Shown piece by piece: positions 7,207-10,025 of a stretch of DNA of 10,025 nt; positions within the stretch are counted from its first letter, which is position 1, and each line of letters starts with the position of its first letter. Location of the stretch: positions 1 to 10,025 of the forward strand of contig QJWD01000413.1 of the NCBI GenBank assembly GCA_003235465.1, written 5' to 3'. The DNA comes from Nitrospirota bacterium (GTDB lineage: Bacteria > Nitrospinota > Nitrospinia > Nitrospinales > VA-1). Made by a program: the position numbers and the translations under genes. Below the pieces are notes generated by a model. It was not told the origin of the DNA and did no database searches. It was given only the letters and a program-made list of their open reading frames with translations.

Positions 7207-7524
7207 ATGAACACCAGACATTCGCTTCTAATTATCATGCTGACGGCGCTGCTGGCAGGCGTGTTCGCCGCGCCCGCCCTGGCCGACGACGCGGCCGAGG
7301 TGGCGTTTTCCGGGGTGGTGAAAAAGGTTATTATCGGCAAGCAAAAGGTGGCGATCCAGGAGCCGGAGACCAAAAAGCGCTTTACCCTGACCCTCGACAA
7401 GGACACGCGGCTCACCGGCTATGTGGGTATCGGCGATATAAAAAAGGGCGACAAGGTCACGGGAGCATACCTGGTGACGCCTGAGGGGGTGTACCTCGCC
7501 AAAAGGCTCGCCGCCGCTGAGTAG
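7207..7524 (+). CDS. Small exported protein of unknown function, probable beta-barrel domain
   Basis: This protein has 105 residues. Residues 1-26 are a classical Sec signal peptide: a charged MNTR start, a hydrophobic core LLIIMLTALLAGVF, and an ALA cleavage site followed by DDAAEV. The mature part, about 79 residues, alternates short beta-prone stretches (VAFSGVVKKVIIG, VAIQEP, RFTLTLDKDTRLTG) and ends with GDKVTGAYLVTPEGVYLAKR. That layout, a strand pair followed by an 'xGDKVxxxYxxxxGxxxAK' ending, resembles small OB-fold-like periplasmic proteins of the DUF5666/DUF1344 kind; this is a resemblance recalled from family style, not a database hit. There are no cysteines in the mature part and no lipobox. 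It lies 67 bp after pcrA, tail-to-tail with hflX. The strong ribosome site suggests abundant expression. I do not assign a function. Confidence 0.85.
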   Translation: MNTRHSLLIIMLTALLAGVFAAPALADDAAEVAFSGVVKKVIIGKQKVAIQEPETKKRFTLTLDKDTRLTGYVGIGDIKKGDKVTGAYLVTPEGVYLAKRLAAAE

Positions 7525-7552
7525 AGCCCTATACCCGGGCGGGCAGGCCGTC

Positions 7553-8875
7553 TTAGGATTCGGCGGGTGGCGGCAGAGCGCCGGGGTTTTCCTCGAAGCG
7601 CGCGATCAGCGCCTCGATCTTTTCCTTGCCGCCGGGCGGCGCCTTGAGATGCAGCACGATGGTTTCGCCGCTGTAGTCCTCGCGCGTCACGAAGGCGAGC
7701 TTGCGAATCTCCGGCACCAGTTGCGCCTGGTCGAACGGCAGTTCGAGCCGGTAGCCGCCGAGCTTCTTCTCGTAGCAGGCGACGATGGCCCGCCTGAGTT
7801 CGTCGAAGCCTTCGCCGCTCTTGCAGGAGAGCAGGATGGCGCCGGGGAAGCGCCGCTTCACCTCGTCGAGCGCCTCCAGGTCGGTCACGCGGTCGATTTT
7901 ATTGAACACGCGGAGCGCGTCGATGCTCTCGGCGCCAAGTTCCTTGAGCAGGCGGTCGGTGGTCTCGGCGTGGCTTTTGTGATCCGGGTGACTCACGTCC
8001 TCCACCTTGAGGAGCAGGTCGGCGTCGCGCACCTCGTCCAGGGTGCTCTTGAACGAGGCGACCAGATCGTGCGGCAGCTTGTTGATGAGGCCGACGGTGT
8101 CGGCGAGCAGGATGGGGAAGGGGAAGTTCTTCTGGATCTTGCGCACGGTGGCGTCGAGGGTGGCGAATAGCTTGTCCTCCACCAGCGTGCCGGCGCCGGT
8201 CATCCTGTTCATCAGCGACGATTTGCCGACGTTGGTGTACCCCACCAGCGCCACCTTGTAGATATTCCTGCGGCTTTTTCTCTGCGTCTTTTTTTCCCTG
8301 TCGATCTGCTTGAGCTTTTTCTCCAGCTTGCTGATCTGATCGCGGATCAGGCGGCGGTCGAGCTGAATCTGCGTTTCACCCACGTCTTTAAGGCCAATGC
8401 CGCCGCGCTGCCGGGAAAGGTGGCCCCACATGCGCGTGAGCCTGGGCAGCGCGTAGCGCAGGCGGGCGAGTTCGACCTGGGTTTTGGCTTCGCGCGTCTT
8501 GGCGTGCTCGTTGAAGATTTCCAGGATCAGCCAGGAGCGGTCGATGATGCGGCAGCCGAGCGCCTTTTCCAGATTACGGGTTTGCCCGGGGCTTAAATCG
8601 TCGTCGAAGATCACCACCTCGGCTTCGCTTTGCTTCACCGCCTGCGAAAGTTCCTCGACCTTGCCCTCGCCGAGAAAGGTTTTCGGGTTGATGCGCGAAA
8701 GCTTTTGCGTGAGCACCCCCGAGAGCGCGTAACCCGCGGTGGTGGCCAGGCCCTCGAGTTCCTCGAGCGAGCGATCGAGCGGCACCGCCCCGTTGCCGGG
8801 CCAGCTTGCGCCCACAAGCATCGCCCGGCGCTCCCCCCGGGTTTCCTGGTCGATTGTGAACAGCTCGTCTTTCAT
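7553..8875 (-). CDS. hflX: GTPase HflX (ribosome-associated)
   Basis: HflX is a GTPase that binds the 50S subunit and splits stalled 70S ribosomes, notably after heat or antibiotic stress. The 440 residues show the HflX N-terminal domain (KTFLGEGKVEEL at 65-76; DDDLSPGQTRNLE at 91-103), a coiled-coil linker (about 170-203), and the G domain: G1 GYTNVGKSS (212-220), G2 Thr239 in FATLD, G3 DTVG (259-262), G4 NKID (325-328) and G5 SCK (350-352). The VELARLRYALPRL helix and LPHDLVASFKSTLDEV segment are typical. The HflX signature usually written GLRGPGETQ is here GLKDVGETQ (161-169). The frame stays open upstream to 8992, but family N-termini fit the ATG at 8875 (alternative 8887). Neither start has a Shine-Dalgarno, and a TATAAT lies just upstream. 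The gene follows the MORN-repeat gene after 64 bp. Confidence 0.96.
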   Translation of the reverse strand: MKDELFTIDQETRGERRAMLVGASWPGNGAVPLDRSLEELEGLATTAGYALSGVLTQKLSRINPKTFLGEGKVEELSQAVKQSEAEVVIFDDDLSPGQTRNLEKALGCRIIDRSWLILEIFNEHAKTREAKTQVELARLRYALPRLTRMWGHLSRQRGGIGLKDVGETQIQLDRRLIRDQISKLEKKLKQIDREKKTQRKSRRNIYKVALVGYTNVGKSSLMNRMTGAGTLVEDKLFATLDATVRKIQKNFPFPILLADTVGLINKLPHDLVASFKSTLDEVRDADLLLKVEDVSHPDHKSHAETTDRLLKELGAESIDALRVFNKIDRVTDLEALDEVKRRFPGAILLSCKSGEGFDELRRAIVACYEKKLGGYRLELPFDQAQLVPEIRKLAFVTREDYSGETIVLHLKAPPGGKEKIEALIARFEENPGALPPPAES

Positions 8876-8885
8876 GGATGGACCC

Positions 8886-8891
8886 ATTATA
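8886..8891 (-). promoter_or_regulatory. Candidate -10 box just upstream of hflX
   Basis: The minus strand reads a perfect TATAAT ending 10 bases before the hflX ATG at 8875. A start point about seven bases on would leave a leader of only some four bases, so translation would be almost leaderless, in keeping with the absence of a Shine-Dalgarno. No -35 box is evident at the right distance and there is no extended -10 TG, so the site may be chance. Confidence 0.35.
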
Positions 8892-8939
8892 GCGCAGGCG
8901 CTGGCGGGCCGGGCGGCTGAAAAGGAATTTTCGTGAGGT

Positions 8940-9569
8940 TCAGGGCTGCACCTGGGAAAGCGGGTAATCCTGCTCCAGGATGAGCGCGCCATCGGGGCCG
9001 AAGGTCTGGCTCCTCACGATGCGCCCCTTCCGGTAGGTGTAGATGTACTGCATGCCGCCGCCGGGGAAATAGGTGGTGCTTTTCCCCTCAAGCAGGTCGT
9101 TCCTGAAATACAGCTCTGCCTTCAGCGACCCGTCGCTGGCGTAGAGTCTCGATACGCCCTCGAGCTTGTCCGCCTTGTATACCCCTTCGTCTTTCAGCAC
9201 GCCGTTTTCGTAGTAGCCCACGCCCTTGCCCTCGCGCCGGCCCGCCTTGTAACCCCACTCGGTTTGCAGCGCGCCGGAGGGGTAGTACAAGCGGCTTACG
9301 CCATCCAGCATGCCGTGGTCGTAGTTCTTCTCGGCTCTCAGCGTGCCGTCGGGATGGTATTCGAGGGAAAGCCCGTGCGGCCGCCCGGCCTCGTCCATCT
9401 GGCGCTTGGCAAGCAGGCTACCGTCCGGCCGGTGCTCGAGCACCTCCGCCGCCTGGCTGGCCCGGCCCGCGAGGCCGATGGCGAAAAAGAGGAGGGCGAG
9501 GAGTAGCCACTTCGCCGCGGGCACGGGACCAAGGGGCCTCGCCACGGGGCGATCAGCGCGGCTTGACAT
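8940..9569 (-). CDS. Exported MORN-repeat (MORN_2/YwqK-like) protein
   Basis: This protein has 209 residues. After a basic N-terminus, residues 21-34 form a hydrophobic segment (WLLLALLFFAIGLAG), then ASQA before AEVLEH: a Sec signal peptide or membrane anchor, so the rest should be periplasmic or surface-located. From residue 67 to 186 lie five consecutive 24-residue repeats (67-90, 91-114, 115-138, 139-162, 163-186), flanked by a partial copy on each side. Each repeat follows 'xSRLYYPSGxLxxExxYKxGxxEG', the MORN_2 pattern of beta-hairpins also found in proteins labelled YwqK-family antitoxin. No toxin gene is nearby, so that label would mislead here. No catalytic residues are apparent; a binding or scaffold role is the likely reading. 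The start overlaps the end of the TPR-like gene by 17 bp, indicating one transcript. GAGG lies nine bases before the ATG. Confidence 0.85.
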   Translation of the reverse strand: MSSRADRPVARPLGPVPAAKWLLLALLFFAIGLAGRASQAAEVLEHRPDGSLLAKRQMDEAGRPHGLSLEYHPDGTLRAEKNYDHGMLDGVSRLYYPSGALQTEWGYKAGRREGKGVGYYENGVLKDEGVYKADKLEGVSRLYASDGSLKAELYFRNDLLEGKSTTYFPGGGMQYIYTYRKGRIVRSQTFGPDGALILEQDYPLSQVQP

Positions 9570-10025
9570 CCGCCAGGGCCTCGGCGTAGTTCGCGTGCTG
9601 GAGCGCGTTGGCCTCGTCTTTCAGCTTCTGGTAGGTGTCGCTGAGAAGCAGGTGCAGGGCGCGGTCGTTCGGCTGGTGCGCCACCGCCTCCGTGAGCGCC
9701 CAGGCGGCCAGTTCGTAGCTGCCCAGGATGGTGCCGGAAATTTCCGCGTGGCGGATCAGCATCAGGCGCTGGCCGCCGGACAGCGCCTCCAGATCATGCT
9801 GTGATTTTAAATAGGCCTCGCCGAGCTCCCGCCATAAGGCGCCGGGCTCCTTCGCGCCCAGGGCGAGCGCCGCCTTCAGCTTCTTGATCTGTGTGCTGGT
9901 TTCGGCGAGTTTCGCCTGCAGGCTTTTCAGCGGCTCGCGCTCCACCATGAGGCGGATGCGCCCCTCCTCGCTGCCAAGCCTGTCGAGCGCCTTTTGCAAG
10001 AGCGCGTCTTCCTTTCGCGCCCGCT
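9553..10025 (-). CDS. TPR-like helical protein with coiled coil, N-terminus beyond window
   Basis: The reading frame is open from the right edge to a TGA at 9553, giving 157 visible residues. A TTG at 9997-9999 could be read as a start, but the frame continues upstream without a stop to the edge, so the gene is treated as partial. The visible part begins with a charged heptad-like helix (EREPLKSLQAKLAETSTQIK), a probable coiled coil. Paired helices follow: ALWRELGEAYLKSQHDLEAL, then SYELAAWALTEAVAHQPNDR and ALHLLLSDTYQKLKDEANAL. The spacing and the 'A...A...P.D..' pattern are those of tetratricopeptide repeats, which serve as protein-binding scaffolds. No enzymatic motif is visible. It is translationally coupled to the exported MORN-repeat protein, so the two may act together, perhaps in the envelope; whether this one is exported cannot be told without its N-terminus. 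Confidence 0.72.
   Translation of the reverse strand, partial: RARKEDALLQKALDRLGSEEGRIRLMVEREPLKSLQAKLAETSTQIKKLKAALALGAKEPGALWRELGEAYLKSQHDLEALSGGQRLMLIRHAEISGTILGSYELAAWALTEAVAHQPNDRALHLLLSDTYQKLKDEANALQHANYAEALADVKPR

Noticed and set aside
7525..7552. Possible bidirectional terminator between the small secreted gene and hflX (GCCC...GGGC repeats)
   Set aside because: The stem is short and interrupted, and no T-run follows on either strand; a rho-independent terminator cannot be supported.
8876..8992. N-terminal extension of hflX to 8992
   Set aside because: The extra 39 codons run into the end of the MORN-repeat gene, have no ribosome site, and do not fit HflX N-termini.
8940..9569. YwqK-type antitoxin assignment for the MORN-repeat gene
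   Set aside because: The label comes from the repeat family only; there is no toxin gene beside it and the protein is exported, which does not fit a cytoplasmic antitoxin.

Overview
The window is a GC-rich stretch of bacterial chromosome, densely packed with housekeeping and stress-response genes. It most likely comes from a Gram-negative organism: two proteins carry Sec-type export signals, and one of them is an exported MORN-repeat protein. The gene set (queG, hemE-hemH-pcrA, hflX, HDAC-like deacetylase, Hsp100) is compatible with a deltaproteobacterial or Nitrospinota-like lineage, but no marker in the window fixes the taxonomy. I found no mobile element, CRISPR array, rRNA, tRNA or integration scar.

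Left block (1-1636, minus strand): an acetylpolyamine amidohydrolase/histone-deacetylase-family protein is followed 18 bp downstream by the N-terminal part of a ClpB/ClpC-type Hsp100 ATPase, which runs off the left edge just after its first Walker A motif. A short divergent control region (about 1637-1713) separates this pair from queG, the epoxyqueuosine reductase of queuosine-tRNA synthesis. In that region the candidate -10 boxes of the two directions overlap.

Central block (1714-7524, plus strand): queG is followed by a good sigma70-type promoter (TTGATT-17-TATAAT), then hemE (uroporphyrinogen decarboxylase), hemH (ferrochelatase, overlapping hemE by 8 bp) and a PcrA/UvrD-family helicase 41 bp later. 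A small secreted protein with a strong Shine-Dalgarno sequence closes the block. HemE and HemH are two steps of haem synthesis; the helicase probably shares their transcript but not their pathway.

Right block (7553-10025, minus strand): a helical TPR-like protein (its start lies beyond the right edge) overlaps an exported protein built of 24-residue MORN-type repeats. Next comes the ribosome-associated GTPase HflX, which ends 28 bp from the small secreted gene in a convergent arrangement.

No gap without a gene exceeds about 90 bases. I see no undescribed multi-gene system. The points most worth a second look are the divergent promoter overlap, the Bacillus-like ferrochelatase, the altered HflX signature with a -10 box almost on its start codon, and the TPR/MORN-repeat pair.
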